Origin: Rhodococcus sp. 14-2483-1-2
GTDB taxonomy: Bacteria > Actinomycetota > Actinomycetes > Mycobacteriales > Mycobacteriaceae
DNA: 64,000 bases
Reading direction: 5' to 3'
Assembly: GCF_002259405.1 (NCBI RefSeq)
Contig: NZ_NPFW01000007.1
Coordinates: forward strand, 434,001 to 498,000
The notes beneath the pieces are model-generated. The model was not told where the DNA came from. It was given only the letters and a program-made list of their open reading frames with translations, and searched no databases. The position numbers and the translations under genes are program-made. Positions 9,066 to 17,540 of the stretch are shown here, one piece after another (position 1 is the first letter of the stretch; every line of letters begins with the position of its first letter).

Positions 9066-10370
9066 GTGAGCGAGAAGACGACACCCGGGGCGACTCTGCG
9101 CACCATCACCGGCACCACCAGCGGAGACCTCGAAGCAGTCGAAGCCGACGGGCTGATCCACGCACGGGGAATCCCCTATGCCACCGCCACGCGATTTCGT
9201 AGACCCGAACCGCTCGACACCCCGGGGACGACGCGCGACGCCACCCGACGCGGCCCGGTGTGCATCCAAATGCCCTCCCGGCTCGACAATGTCACGGGCC
9301 CGATGGTCGACGGGCTCGAACAGAGCGAGGACTGCCTCGTGTTGTCGGTGACCGCTCCCTCTGAGGCGGAGGGACTTCCGGTGATGGTGTGGCTGCACGG
9401 CGGCGGCTACGTCTCCGGCGGCGGGGAAGCCGAGAGATACGACGCCGACCACCTCGTTCGGGAGGGTGTCGTGGTGGTCAGTGTCACTTTCCGGCTCGGT
9501 GGATTCGGTTACCTGACCCCGAAAGGCTCAGGGGACAGCAACATCGGTGTGCAGGATCAGATCGCAGCACTGCGCTGGGTGTCGACCAACATCGCTCGAT
9601 TCGGCGGTGACCCGCACAACGTGACGTTGTTCGGGCAGTCTGCGGGCGGCGATGCCGTCCTCGCGCTGATGGCGTGCGAGTCGGCCGCAGGGTTGTTCTC
9701 GCGGGCAATCGTGCAGAGCGCGCCTCTCGGGTTGCGATCGGGCCGTTCGGCTCTGTACGACACAGCCCGAAAGGCTTTCGCAGCGCACTTTCGTACCGAC
9801 CCGGCCACCGCTCCCGCGTCGGATGTGCTCGATGCAGAGCGTGCCGTGACGCGTGCGGTGCGCAGGTTCGGTGCCGCAGGCGGAATGCCGTTCGGGCCGG
9901 TTGCTCACCTCGAGCCCCTGGCCGGTGACCCCGACGCCGCCCTACGCAGAACTGCCCCTGGCGTCGAACTTCTGATCGGTCACACCAGAGACGATGCTTC
10001 ACCGTTCGTGGACGTCGTATCGAACATGTTGTGGCTGAACAGGTTCGGTATTGTCAGTTCGGTACTGACCGCTCCGGTCGTCCGTCTCGTCACCAACCTG
10101 TTGTTCGGCGTCGACGGCATGGTGAAGATGTGGCACCGCGCCGGTGGTCAGGTCGCGTCGTATCGAATCGACTGGGCACCGAAGGGCGCACCGTTGGGAG
10201 CGTGCCACAGCATCGATTTGCCGTTGCTGTTCGGTGACGCATGGTGGGATGCGCCGATGTTGGCCGGCCATGCTCCGCCGGATGCATTGGCCGCCAAGGT
10301 ACGGCGGACATGGGCCGCGTTCGCCAGAGAAGGAGTGGCCGGGCTGCCTTCCCGCTCGCTGGTGTTCTGA
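9066..10370 (+). CDS. Type-B carboxylesterase
   Basis: 434 residues from a GTG start. Motifs of the carboxylesterase type-B family are present: QSEDCLVLSV, MVWLHGGGYVSGGG (oxyanion hole), IGVQDQIAALRWVSTNIARFGGDP split by a short run, and FGQSAGGDAVLALM with the nucleophile Ser in GQSAG. The expected His lies near CHSIDLPLLFG. The protein is shorter than the typical ~500 residues, mainly in the C-terminal part, but ends normally. No signal peptide is seen, so it is probably cytoplasmic. Broad ester, amide or lactone hydrolysis is the family role. Confidence 0.9.
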   Translation: MSEKTTPGATLRTITGTTSGDLEAVEADGLIHARGIPYATATRFRRPEPLDTPGTTRDATRRGPVCIQMPSRLDNVTGPMVDGLEQSEDCLVLSVTAPSEAEGLPVMVWLHGGGYVSGGGEAERYDADHLVREGVVVVSVTFRLGGFGYLTPKGSGDSNIGVQDQIAALRWVSTNIARFGGDPHNVTLFGQSAGGDAVLALMACESAAGLFSRAIVQSAPLGLRSGRSALYDTARKAFAAHFRTDPATAPASDVLDAERAVTRAVRRFGAAGGMPFGPVAHLEPLAGDPDAALRRTAPGVELLIGHTRDDASPFVDVVSNMLWLNRFGIVSSVLTAPVVRLVTNLLFGVDGMVKMWHRAGGQVASYRIDWAPKGAPLGACHSIDLPLLFGDAWWDAPMLAGHAPPDALAAKVRRTWAAFAREGVAGLPSRSLVF

Positions 10371-10377
10371 CAGACAC

Positions 10378-11706
10378 CTACTTCAGCTCGATCTGGTTGC
10401 CTCTCATCGCCGGTGCCCCCAATGTCGTTGTCCAGGAGGGAATTTTCGAGGGCGAGATACCAAGCCTGTTGGCGTAGACGACGTCGAGTGTGCTTCGTTC
10501 GAGATCAGATCCGGCGTATGCGGCCGGTGTCGCGGGAAACACCCGGTCGTTCGCGGTGGTGCCTGCATCCTGCGGCCCGGGGTTACGCGATGGCACCTGA
10601 TACGAACCGTCGTTGTACGAGCCTCCGGGATACTGCGGGGCATTCTCGCCGGTGCCCGGAACTGCGCTCGGAAAGCACTGCGGTCCAAGGTCGTCCAAGA
10701 ACCTCGGCTCGTCCTGATTCGGCAGGTATCGACCCTTGGGATTTACGAACTCGGCTGTGCCCTGGATTCCGGGGAACTCGCTGTCCGTCTCGAGCACTTC
10801 GGGAATCTGGGGCGTCACAGCGACGATCTGATCGAGGAAGCAGTCGACAGTCGGAATGTACTCCTCGAGCGTTTCGACCAGCTCCCGTGAATCGGCCGAC
10901 ACACTGATGATGTCGTCGGAGTTGGCCGCGAGGAAGTCCGCAGTGGTTGAGGAACTCGATGTCAGTGACGCGATCAGGGTGTCGGTCGCAGGACGACGCT
11001 CGACGACCGTGTTCCCCGTGACCCGGAGGTTGTCGAGAGCGTCGAACAAAGACGGTAGGGCCTCGGAGTAGGTGTCGGCGAGGTCCGCAACACCTCGAAT
11101 ATCGTCCTGGAGTGACGGCATCTCGGCGTTCACCTGTGCGAAGACGTTCTCGAGCCGGTCGATCGTGGAGCCGAGCTGCTCACCTCGCCCTGAAAGTCCT
11201 TGCGCCAGCGCACCGAGGGTACTTGCCAGATCCTGAGGGGGCACGGCCTCCAGTAGCGGCTGCAGGCCGTCGAGCAACACTCCCACCTCGATGGCGTTAC
11301 CGCTGACGTCCTGCCCCAGCACAGAGCCGTCGACGATGGGGGCGGCGGAACCCGCGGGGTCGAGCAGGGCGACGTACCTTTCTCCGAAGAGAGTCTTGGG
11401 CAGCAAACGCGCAGTGGCAGCCGACGATATTTCAGAGGCATAGGACGGTGTGATGGCCAGATGCGCGACAACGGCACCATCATTCGCAGTGGTCGAATCG
11501 ACATGTCCGACAACAACTCCACGGAACTTGACGTCCGCGCGTTGCGGTAGGGCGTTGCCTGCGGAGTCCAGGATCAGGTCGACGCGGACAGCAGCGTCGA
11601 ACGTTCCGTCGTACCGGGTGACACTCCATCCGACGAAGAGAGCCAACACCATGAAGAACGCAGCACCGAGCGGGATGGTGGTCGACCGTCGCCGCGCCTC
11701 GATCAT
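10378..11706 (-). CDS. Lone Mce-family (MlaD-domain) protein
   Basis: 442 residues. The start ATG (11704-11706) overlaps the P450 stop as ATGA; an open frame continues upstream through the P450 gene but is out of frame with it and not coding. One N-terminal membrane helix (IPLGAAFFMVLALFVGWSV) is followed by an MCE/MlaD domain (about 40-120: ADVKFRGVVVGHVDSTTAND, RLLPKTLFGERYVALLDP). A long helical region follows (GLQPLLEAVPPQDLASTLGA, SRGEQLGSTIDRLENVFAQV) with a Pro/Asn-rich tail. MCE proteins form lipid-transport tunnels in the cell envelope and normally occur as six genes with YrbE permeases. None of those partners is here. Confidence 0.88.
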   Translation of the reverse strand: MIEARRRSTTIPLGAAFFMVLALFVGWSVTRYDGTFDAAVRVDLILDSAGNALPQRADVKFRGVVVGHVDSTTANDGAVVAHLAITPSYASEISSAATARLLPKTLFGERYVALLDPAGSAAPIVDGSVLGQDVSGNAIEVGVLLDGLQPLLEAVPPQDLASTLGALAQGLSGRGEQLGSTIDRLENVFAQVNAEMPSLQDDIRGVADLADTYSEALPSLFDALDNLRVTGNTVVERRPATDTLIASLTSSSSTTADFLAANSDDIISVSADSRELVETLEEYIPTVDCFLDQIVAVTPQIPEVLETDSEFPGIQGTAEFVNPKGRYLPNQDEPRFLDDLGPQCFPSAVPGTGENAPQYPGGSYNDGSYQVPSRNPGPQDAGTTANDRVFPATPAAYAGSDLERSTLDVVYANRLGISPSKIPSWTTTLGAPAMRGNQIELK

Positions 11707-13001
11707 CGCTTCGGGTCGGGCACGAGGTGCAACGGAAGAACCGAGAATCGATGAATGACGTTGTTGACGGCGATCTCCGGTGTACCCGCCTGTTCGATCC
11801 GACCGACGTGGCGTAGCAGAGCGCGCAGAATCGCTTCGGTCTCCATTCGAGACAGCCCCTGGCCGGCGCAGCCGTGAACGCCGTACCCGAAGCCGACGTG
11901 TGCGGAAGCATCGCGCGTGATGTCGAACCGATCGGGTTCTTCCCACGCGAGTTCGTCCCGATTCGCCGATGCGTACATCACGAGTAGTTGCGCACCCGCG
12001 GGCACCGGGACACCCCCGATGATCGAATCGGTCTCGGCGCGCCGAGCGAACGCCCGCAACGGGGACTCGATCCGGATCACTTCGTTGATCGCATTGGGCA
12101 GCAGTGCATACGGATCTTGCCGGAGCAGGTCCCATTGATCCGGATGCTTGGCGAACAGCCACAATGCAGCGGCAATCCCGCTTGCGGTGGTGTCTATCGA
12201 CGGCCCCAGATAATCCATCAGGAATGCAGGCAGATCGGCCGCGCGGAGGCGACCTGCATCGATGTGCTCGATCATCTCCTCGGCAATGCTTCCCGGAACG
12301 ACGTCGCGTCTACGGGCGAGGCTGTGCACGAAATACAGCATCCGCAGGCTGGCGGCCGTCGATCTCATCGAGACGCCGTTGAGCGGCCCCAACATGTCGA
12401 AGATCGCGCCCGCCCACTTCACAAGCTCTTTTCTGCCACGCTGCGGCCAGCCGATCAGGTCCGGCACCACCGTCATGGGCAATTTCAGCGCGATGTCCTC
12501 GACACCGTCGACGTATCGCTTGGCCACCGCGTCTCGAACAACCCGCTCGGCCAACGCATTCACGTCCGCGCGTAACGGACGCAACGCCCGTGGGGTGAGA
12601 CGGTGAGCAGCCACTTTTCTCTGCGCGATGTGCGCGTCGTCGTCGGACATCAAGAAACTACGGTTGCCGATTCTGCGAGCAACAGGATTCATCGCGACGC
12701 TGCCCGACGAGCGGTATGTTGCATCGTCCGCGAGCACCTGCTTGACCTCGGCGTACCGGGGCAAGGCGTACACATTCTGCTTCTCCAGCCACACCACCGG
12801 ACCGAGTTCGCGCATCGCTCGGTAGTGGGGATAGGGATCCTCGATCGCCGAGACCGAGTACAAGTCCTCGGTATAGACCGGGAGGCCCCCGGGTATCCGC
12901 CGACGACCGAAGCGGGTCCTCGGGGCATCCGTCGAGCGGAGGTGGCCTGACCCGGATGCGACCGGGCACTTCTGCGCATTGGAAACGTGATCGGACGACA
13001 T
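11703..13001 (-). CDS. Cytochrome P450
   Basis: 432 residues from an ATG preceded by GAAGGG. P450 landmarks: I-helix with LGPSIDTTASG (about 267-276, Asp-Thr pair for O2 activation), K-helix ExxR as EVIR (307-310), and the haem-binding loop FGYGVHGCAG with Cys378 as thiolate ligand. It resembles the second P450 at 16180-17382 along its length (shared VVWL, NPVARR/NPVANR, LMDYLGPS/MIDYLGPS and VNNVIHR) but has a ~35-residue N-terminal extension that the other lacks. No ferredoxin adjoins this copy. It is translationally coupled to the Mce gene and divergent from the PucR-type regulator. The substrate is unknown; a lipid or sterol is suggested by its neighbours. Confidence 0.93.
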   Translation of the reverse strand: MSSDHVSNAQKCPVASGSGHLRSTDAPRTRFGRRRIPGGLPVYTEDLYSVSAIEDPYPHYRAMRELGPVVWLEKQNVYALPRYAEVKQVLADDATYRSSGSVAMNPVARRIGNRSFLMSDDDAHIAQRKVAAHRLTPRALRPLRADVNALAERVVRDAVAKRYVDGVEDIALKLPMTVVPDLIGWPQRGRKELVKWAGAIFDMLGPLNGVSMRSTAASLRMLYFVHSLARRRDVVPGSIAEEMIEHIDAGRLRAADLPAFLMDYLGPSIDTTASGIAAALWLFAKHPDQWDLLRQDPYALLPNAINEVIRIESPLRAFARRAETDSIIGGVPVPAGAQLLVMYASANRDELAWEEPDRFDITRDASAHVGFGYGVHGCAGQGLSRMETEAILRALLRHVGRIEQAGTPEIAVNNVIHRFSVLPLHLVPDPKR

Positions 13002-13160
13002 CGACAGGCCCTTCGGCGTTCGGTGGGATCGCGGTGTTCAACCCCGTGGGCTGGAAACTCACAACAGTGTGTAGGAGCTCATGAGCACTCACCAGGGGCA
13101 AGATGCATCTACTTTCGGCATATCCGATGCATTCCGCACCATCGCCGATACGGTGTCGAT

Positions 13161-14423
13161 ATGCCGTGGGAAAGACCACCCGAGCGAATACGCGATCTCA
13201 TCCGTCAGGGCGCAGAACTCATCGTCCACCACGAATCCGCATGGCTCGACGCCTTCACCGCCGGCCTCATGCAGTCCCCCGGCATGGAAGCCACCCTCAT
13301 CGACCCCGTGCTGGCCACCGAAACCGAACGAGCGGCCCGCACCACCGTCGTGCGATGGGCAATGTCCAACATCACAGACCCCGGCGCGCCAGTCGTTCCG
13401 GCTCTCGACGCGGACATCGTCGAGATATCCAGAGACCTCGTCCGACGCGGACTCGACGAACTTGCGCTCGCCAGCTATCGAATCGGGCAGACGGCCTCGT
13501 GGACGTTGCTCGTACGCGTCGCATTCTCGCTCACGTCGGAGCCCGAGGAGCTGGAGGTTCTCCTCGATGTCTTGGCCCAGTCGATCGCCGAGTACATCGA
13601 AGGCACATTGGTTCTGGTCGCCGAACGTGTGCGCATCGACCGCGAGGAGCTTCACCGAGGAACCCATCCGCAACGAAGAGAAACGCTGGCTCTGCTTCTC
13701 GAGGGTGCACCCTTCCCCATCGATCGGGCAGAGATGCGCCTCGGATACAGCCTCCGCCGTACCCACACGGCCGTTGTTGCGTGGAGTACGGAGCCGGGTA
13801 CGGAGCTCGGTCACCTCGAGCGCGCGGTCGCACTTCTGGTCGAGCGGGCGCACAGCGCAGCAGCCTTCACGATCGTGCCCGCTGCCGCCACCCTGTGGGC
13901 GTGGGTTCCGGGCGACACGAAGATCGACGCACGTGACCTACTCGACCCGATCGACGCTGCCTCCGATGTCCGAATTGCAATCGGGTCACCTGCCCACGGT
14001 CCCGAAGGATTCAGACGATCGCACACCGAAGCGCTTCTCACACAACAGATGCTGAGCAGGTCACCCTACGGGCAACGAGCAGCCACATACGACGAGGTGA
14101 AACTAGCCACCGCCATGATCCCCGACCGAAGCGACCTGTTCGTTCGCGAGACGCTGGGCGGCCTGGTGGACGCGGAGGCCGCTCTTCGCCACACGGTGCT
14201 GACGTTCGTACGAGAGCTCGGAAGCGTCTCCCGAGCGGCGGAATCCCTTCACGCACATCGCAATACGATCGTCCGACGACTTGCCCACGCAGACACACTG
14301 CTACCGAGGCCACTGTCCGAGAACCCGGTTCACGTCGCTGTGGCACTCGAACTCGCGCACTGGCACGGGGCCGGGGATACCGCTCAGCACCGACTCCGTG
14401 GCCCATCGGCGGCTCAGAAGTAA
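13161..14423 (+). CDS. PucR/CdaR-type transcriptional regulator
   Basis: 420 residues from ATG 13161; the frame is open further upstream but that part lacks coding character. The protein has an N-terminal helical sensor-like region (residues 1-160), a central GGDEF-like/PucR domain (about 175-300) and a C-terminal PucR helix-turn-helix. The last is seen as VLTFVRELGSVSRAAESLHA followed by HRNTIVRRLAHAD. Family members are usually activators of adjacent catabolic genes. It is divergent from the P450-Mce pair (159-base gap), which it may regulate. A second regulator of this type is at 62444-63631. Confidence 0.85.
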   Translation: MPWERPPERIRDLIRQGAELIVHHESAWLDAFTAGLMQSPGMEATLIDPVLATETERAARTTVVRWAMSNITDPGAPVVPALDADIVEISRDLVRRGLDELALASYRIGQTASWTLLVRVAFSLTSEPEELEVLLDVLAQSIAEYIEGTLVLVAERVRIDREELHRGTHPQRRETLALLLEGAPFPIDRAEMRLGYSLRRTHTAVVAWSTEPGTELGHLERAVALLVERAHSAAAFTIVPAAATLWAWVPGDTKIDARDLLDPIDAASDVRIAIGSPAHGPEGFRRSHTEALLTQQMLSRSPYGQRAATYDEVKLATAMIPDRSDLFVRETLGGLVDAEAALRHTVLTFVRELGSVSRAAESLHAHRNTIVRRLAHADTLLPRPLSENPVHVAVALELAHWHGAGDTAQHRLRGPSAAQK

Positions 14424-14448
14424 CCTTGGCGAGACGTCACCTCAGCAA

Positions 14449-14835
14449 CTATCGGTTCAACTGCAACTCGGCCAGCACCCCCGCGACCACGAAGCCTCCG
14501 GCAATGGCGCAGCCGGCCACTCGTGTGCGTTGGGGAAGGTACGCGGTCAAGGCGAATGCACCGGTGTCCCATACGTCGACGGCCACCCCGGCACGCAGCA
14601 GGGGGCGCACCAACTTCGGTGCGTACTTCGTGGCTGCGTACAGCCCGCCACCGATGTAGATCTCTCGAATCCCGAAGGTGCGTGCGGCAGCTCGCGTGGT
14701 CGCCACTGCGGCGTCGGGACCGGCGAGGAGTTCGTTGGCCCGCGTGGGGGCGATCATGTGAGCGACGCCGATTGCGGCGCGGCCCAACCCGACGATCTCG
14801 GGAAGGCGTCGTACGAGTGTGGTGCTGACAGACAT
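14449..14835 (-). CDS. Small hydrophobic membrane protein in the P450 operon
   Basis: 128 residues. It starts with MSVSTTLVRRLPEIVGLGR and has three or four hydrophobic segments (GLGRAAIGVAHMIAP, REIYIGGGLYAATKYA, VAVDVWDTGAFALTAYL, AGCAIAGGFVVAGVLAEL). It begins 11 bases after the reductase stop, making it the last gene of the P450-ferredoxin-reductase operon. I do not recognise a named family; the layout resembles small DUF4267-like membrane proteins. A role in anchoring the electron-transfer proteins or in handling a hydrophobic substrate is speculation. Confidence 0.75.
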   Translation of the reverse strand: MSVSTTLVRRLPEIVGLGRAAIGVAHMIAPTRANELLAGPDAAVATTRAAARTFGIREIYIGGGLYAATKYAPKLVRPLLRAGVAVDVWDTGAFALTAYLPQRTRVAGCAIAGGFVVAGVLAELQLNR

Positions 14836-14846
14836 GAGTGCATTCC

Positions 14847-15989
14847 TTAGTTGGTCGAGACAGCGCTGTCGCGGGCCAGCCGCCGGAGCAGGCCGACGGG
14901 TTTCTTGATGCCGAAGGCCACGATGGTGACCCGACCGTCGTCGTGATTCCACTGCAAGAGGGCCGACCCCTCGTCCACGGCCCCCTCGAGTACGGTCGGG
15001 TCACCCTGCAGCGGCAGGGGGCCCACAACTTTGATGGACAGCCCGAGGATCTCGGTCCAGAAGTAGTCGTCGCTGGGCGCACACGCCGGGTCGAGGCCGA
15101 GCACGGACGCTGCCGCCACTTTGCCCTGCGCGACGGCGTTGGACCAGAACGGGGACCGACCGGACCCAGTTCGGGAGTATGCGACGTCGCCTGCCGCGAA
15201 CACGTCGGGAAGTGCTGTGGCGCAGCATTCGTCGACAGCGACACCCCGAGCATCAGCGATACCGGCACCAGTCAGCCAACCGGTCTCGGGCACATCGCCT
15301 GCGCAGGTGACCACCACATCCGCCTCGAGGGTGCGACCCGCGCGCTCGATCCCGCGGACGGGGCTGCCCATCAACGAGACCGGGCTGTCGGCACGGACAA
15401 ACCGAACCGACGCCGCCTCGGCGCGGGCAGTGATCGCGTCGGACAGGTTGGGCCCCAGCAGCCGATGCAACGGGGGATCGACATCGACGACGGTCACCTC
15501 GATATCGCGAGCAATGCATGCACTCGCAACTTCCAAGCCGAGGAAGCCTGCCCCGACGACGACTGCTGTTCGAGCCGTGTCCAGTTTCGTGCGCAGCGCC
15601 CGGACGTCGGCGAAGGTCCGCAACACGTTCTCGCCCGCTTGCTGCGGATCGGCTATCCGTCGGGCCGACGCCCCTGTCGCCACGATGAGGGCGTCATAGG
15701 GAACGTCGGTGCCATCGGCCGTTGTCACGATGCGGCGATCGGTGTCGACCGATACAGCGCGATCGCCGATCGAGGTGATACCGAGATCGGACAGATCCCA
15801 CGTCTCGGCCTCGGCCACATCACCTTTGAGGACGTGCTTCGACAACGGCGGCCTGGCGTAGTAGCCGTCGGGGTCCGCACCGATCATGGTGAGCGCGCCA
15901 TCGTGACCCCGCGCGCGGAGCTCACGGGCCGCGGTGCAGCCTGCGATGGAGTCACCGACGATGACGATCCGACGTTCAGCGGTGCTCAC
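14847..15989 (-). CDS. FAD-dependent ferredoxin reductase
   Basis: 380 residues from a GTG that overlaps the ferredoxin stop as GTGA. Two Rossmann motifs are visible: RIVIVGDSIAGCTAARELRA for FAD near the N-terminus and TAVVVGAGFLGLEVASACIA for NAD(P)H near residue 145. The C-terminal FAD motif is LPDVFAAGDVAYSRTG. The layout matches rubredoxin/putidaredoxin-reductase-like enzymes that pass electrons from NAD(P)H to a ferredoxin. Note that the first glycine motif reads GDSIAG rather than the common GGGxAG. Together with the adjacent [3Fe-4S] ferredoxin it should power the P450 upstream. Confidence 0.9.
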   Translation of the reverse strand: MSTAERRIVIVGDSIAGCTAARELRARGHDGALTMIGADPDGYYARPPLSKHVLKGDVAEAETWDLSDLGITSIGDRAVSVDTDRRIVTTADGTDVPYDALIVATGASARRIADPQQAGENVLRTFADVRALRTKLDTARTAVVVGAGFLGLEVASACIARDIEVTVVDVDPPLHRLLGPNLSDAITARAEAASVRFVRADSPVSLMGSPVRGIERAGRTLEADVVVTCAGDVPETGWLTGAGIADARGVAVDECCATALPDVFAAGDVAYSRTGSGRSPFWSNAVAQGKVAAASVLGLDPACAPSDDYFWTEILGLSIKVVGPLPLQGDPTVLEGAVDEGSALLQWNHDDGRVTIVAFGIKKPVGLLRRLARDSAVSTN

Positions 15990-16183
15990 TTGCTCTCTCG
16001 GAGGGCCGCTACCGGACAGACGCCGATCGCCGAACGGGCCGCCGCAGCAAGGTCGTCGGGTATGTCGTCGTTGTCGAAGGCGTAGTGCAGTTCGCCCTCG
16101 TCGTCCAGGCTGAACACCTTCGGAGCTTGATCGGCGCAGATGCCGTGGCCTTCGCACCGATCCCAGTCGACGTCGATTCTCAT
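15986..16183 (-). CDS. [3Fe-4S] ferredoxin
   Basis: 65 residues, beginning MRIDVDWDRCEGHGICADQA. Cysteines in CEGHGIC (10 and 16) and the downstream CPVAAL give the CxxHxxC...CP pattern of the single-cluster [3Fe-4S] ferredoxins that serve actinobacterial P450s. The His in place of the usual second Cys explains a 3Fe rather than 4Fe cluster. The ATG overlaps the P450 stop (ATGA) and the end overlaps the reductase start (GTGA), so stoichiometric translation is likely. Confidence 0.93.
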   Translation of the reverse strand: MRIDVDWDRCEGHGICADQAPKVFSLDDEGELHYAFDNDDIPDDLAAAARSAIGVCPVAALRESK

Positions 16184-17382
16184 TTCTGTGTCCCTTCTGT
16201 GGCCACCAGTTTCAGCGGCAAGTGTTCGTAACGGTGAATGACGTTGTTGACGGCCCGTTTCGGTGTTCCCGAGGGGACGAATCTTTCGACCCTGCGCGCC
16301 AGTACCCGAAGCATGGTCTGCGCTTCGAGCCGAGCCAGACCCTGACCTGCACACCCGTGCACTCCGGATCCGAATCCGAGTTGCCGAGCGGCGTCACGGG
16401 TGACGTCGAATGCATCGGGGTTGTCCCACTCGCGTTCGTCCCGGTTTGCCGACGCGTAGATGACCAGTACGCGTGCACCTTTCGGGATTCGCGATCCATC
16501 GATCTCGACGTCGCGCACGGCCCGACGTGAGAACGCTCGGATGGGTGACTCGTATCGGACGACCTCGTTGACGGCGTTGGGGATCAGGTCCGGGTCCTGT
16601 CGGATGGCCTGCCACTGCTCGGGGTGACGAGCGAACAGATCGAGCGCGCCGGAGATCGCTCCGATGGTGGTGTCGAGCGATGGCCCGAGGTAGTCGATCA
16701 TCAATGCCGGGCATGCGGACTTGCCGATCCTGTTCTCGTCGGCGGCTTTCAGCACGTCGTCGCCCATGCTCCCGGGGAGCACCGATCTTTGCCGCACTAC
16801 CTTCTTGGAAAACGCGAGCATCTCGGTGGCGGCCTTCACGGCCGTGACGGAGTGACGATTGACGGGCCCGAGCGAGTCGAATGTTGCTCCAGCCCAGCGG
16901 AGAAGCTCCTCGCGACCGTCTTCGGGCCACCCCACGAGGTCGGGCACGACGGACATCGGCAACGCCGTGGCGAGATCGTCGACACCGTCGACGAACGTCT
17001 TGCTCAGGGCCGCATCGACGACGCTCTCCGCCTTCTCCTCCACTGCGGCCGTCATCTTTCGCACGGCCTTCGGCGTCAAGCGGTGCGCGAGAACCGCACG
17101 CTTGGTCGCGTGCTCCTCACCGTCGCTGTTGAGCGTCGTGCCGCGTCCGAGCCTGTTGGCAACAGGATTGAGTGCGACTCCGTCGCCCGAAATGAAGGTC
17201 TCGTCGTCGAGCAGCACTGCCTTGCACTCTGCATAGCGTGAGATGGCGAACGCCTGCTGCCGTGGTAACCACACCACCGGGCCGAGTGCCCGGAGCCTCG
17301 CGTAGTGCGGATACGGGTCGAGGATCGCATCGGTGGAGTAGATGTCGGTGCGATACTCCGGGATCGTTGCGTTCGTTGTCAT
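16180..17382 (-). CDS. Cytochrome P450 (operon with its own redox partners)
   Basis: 400 residues from the ATG at 17380-17382, which has GAAGGA just upstream; an upstream in-frame ATG at 17454 would add 24 non-conserved residues and run through the operator region. Landmarks: I-helix LGPSLDTTIGA (Asp237-Thr), ExxR as EVVR (273-276), and haem loop FGSGVHGCAG with Cys344. It heads a tight operon P450-ferredoxin-reductase-small membrane protein, each pair overlapping or separated by at most 11 bases. It faces a TetR gene across two palindromes, so it is probably derepressed by a substrate-like ligand. The substrate is not identifiable. Confidence 0.94.
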   Translation of the reverse strand: MTTNATIPEYRTDIYSTDAILDPYPHYARLRALGPVVWLPRQQAFAISRYAECKAVLLDDETFISGDGVALNPVANRLGRGTTLNSDGEEHATKRAVLAHRLTPKAVRKMTAAVEEKAESVVDAALSKTFVDGVDDLATALPMSVVPDLVGWPEDGREELLRWAGATFDSLGPVNRHSVTAVKAATEMLAFSKKVVRQRSVLPGSMGDDVLKAADENRIGKSACPALMIDYLGPSLDTTIGAISGALDLFARHPEQWQAIRQDPDLIPNAVNEVVRYESPIRAFSRRAVRDVEIDGSRIPKGARVLVIYASANRDEREWDNPDAFDVTRDAARQLGFGSGVHGCAGQGLARLEAQTMLRVLARRVERFVPSGTPKRAVNNVIHRYEHLPLKLVATEGTQK

Positions 17383-17430
17383 GGGGTCCTTCGCCAGGAA
17401 GAGTAAGTTCGCGCTGCCCAAACGGGTTAT

Positions 17431-17444
17431 TGACGATATCGTCA
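17431..17444. promoter_or_regulatory. 14-bp perfect palindrome, operator 1 for the P450/TetR region
   Basis: TGACGATATCGTCA is perfectly self-complementary. It lies 49 bases upstream of the P450 start and shares TGACGAnnTCGTCA with the second site at 17474-17487. Twin operators between a TetR gene and a divergent operon are a standard arrangement for TetR autoregulation. Confidence 0.7.
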
Positions 17445-17473
17445 CCCACGGCACAGCCGCCCGTCAAGCTTTT

Positions 17474-17487
17474 TGACGAATTCGTCA
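17474..17487. promoter_or_regulatory. 14-bp perfect palindrome, operator 2 for the P450/TetR region
   Basis: TGACGAATTCGTCA is a perfect palindrome, 43 bp centre to centre from the first copy (four helical turns) and 53 bases upstream of the TetR GTG. Only the two central bases differ between copies. Confidence 0.7.
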
Positions 17488-17540
17488 TGATTCGAACGCG
17501 ATAGGCTACCCTCACGCACACCGCAGAGCAGGAGCAGACC

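Noticed and set aside
11707..12162. N-terminal extension of the Mce protein upstream of 11706
   Set aside because: The extension overlaps the P450 gene in another frame and is Arg-rich non-coding sequence; the ATG overlapping the P450 stop is a better start with a membrane helix right after it.
13089..13853. 254-residue minus-strand open frame opposite the PucR-type regulator
   Set aside because: The plus-strand frame contains a recognisable PucR helix-turn-helix; the minus frame has no motif.
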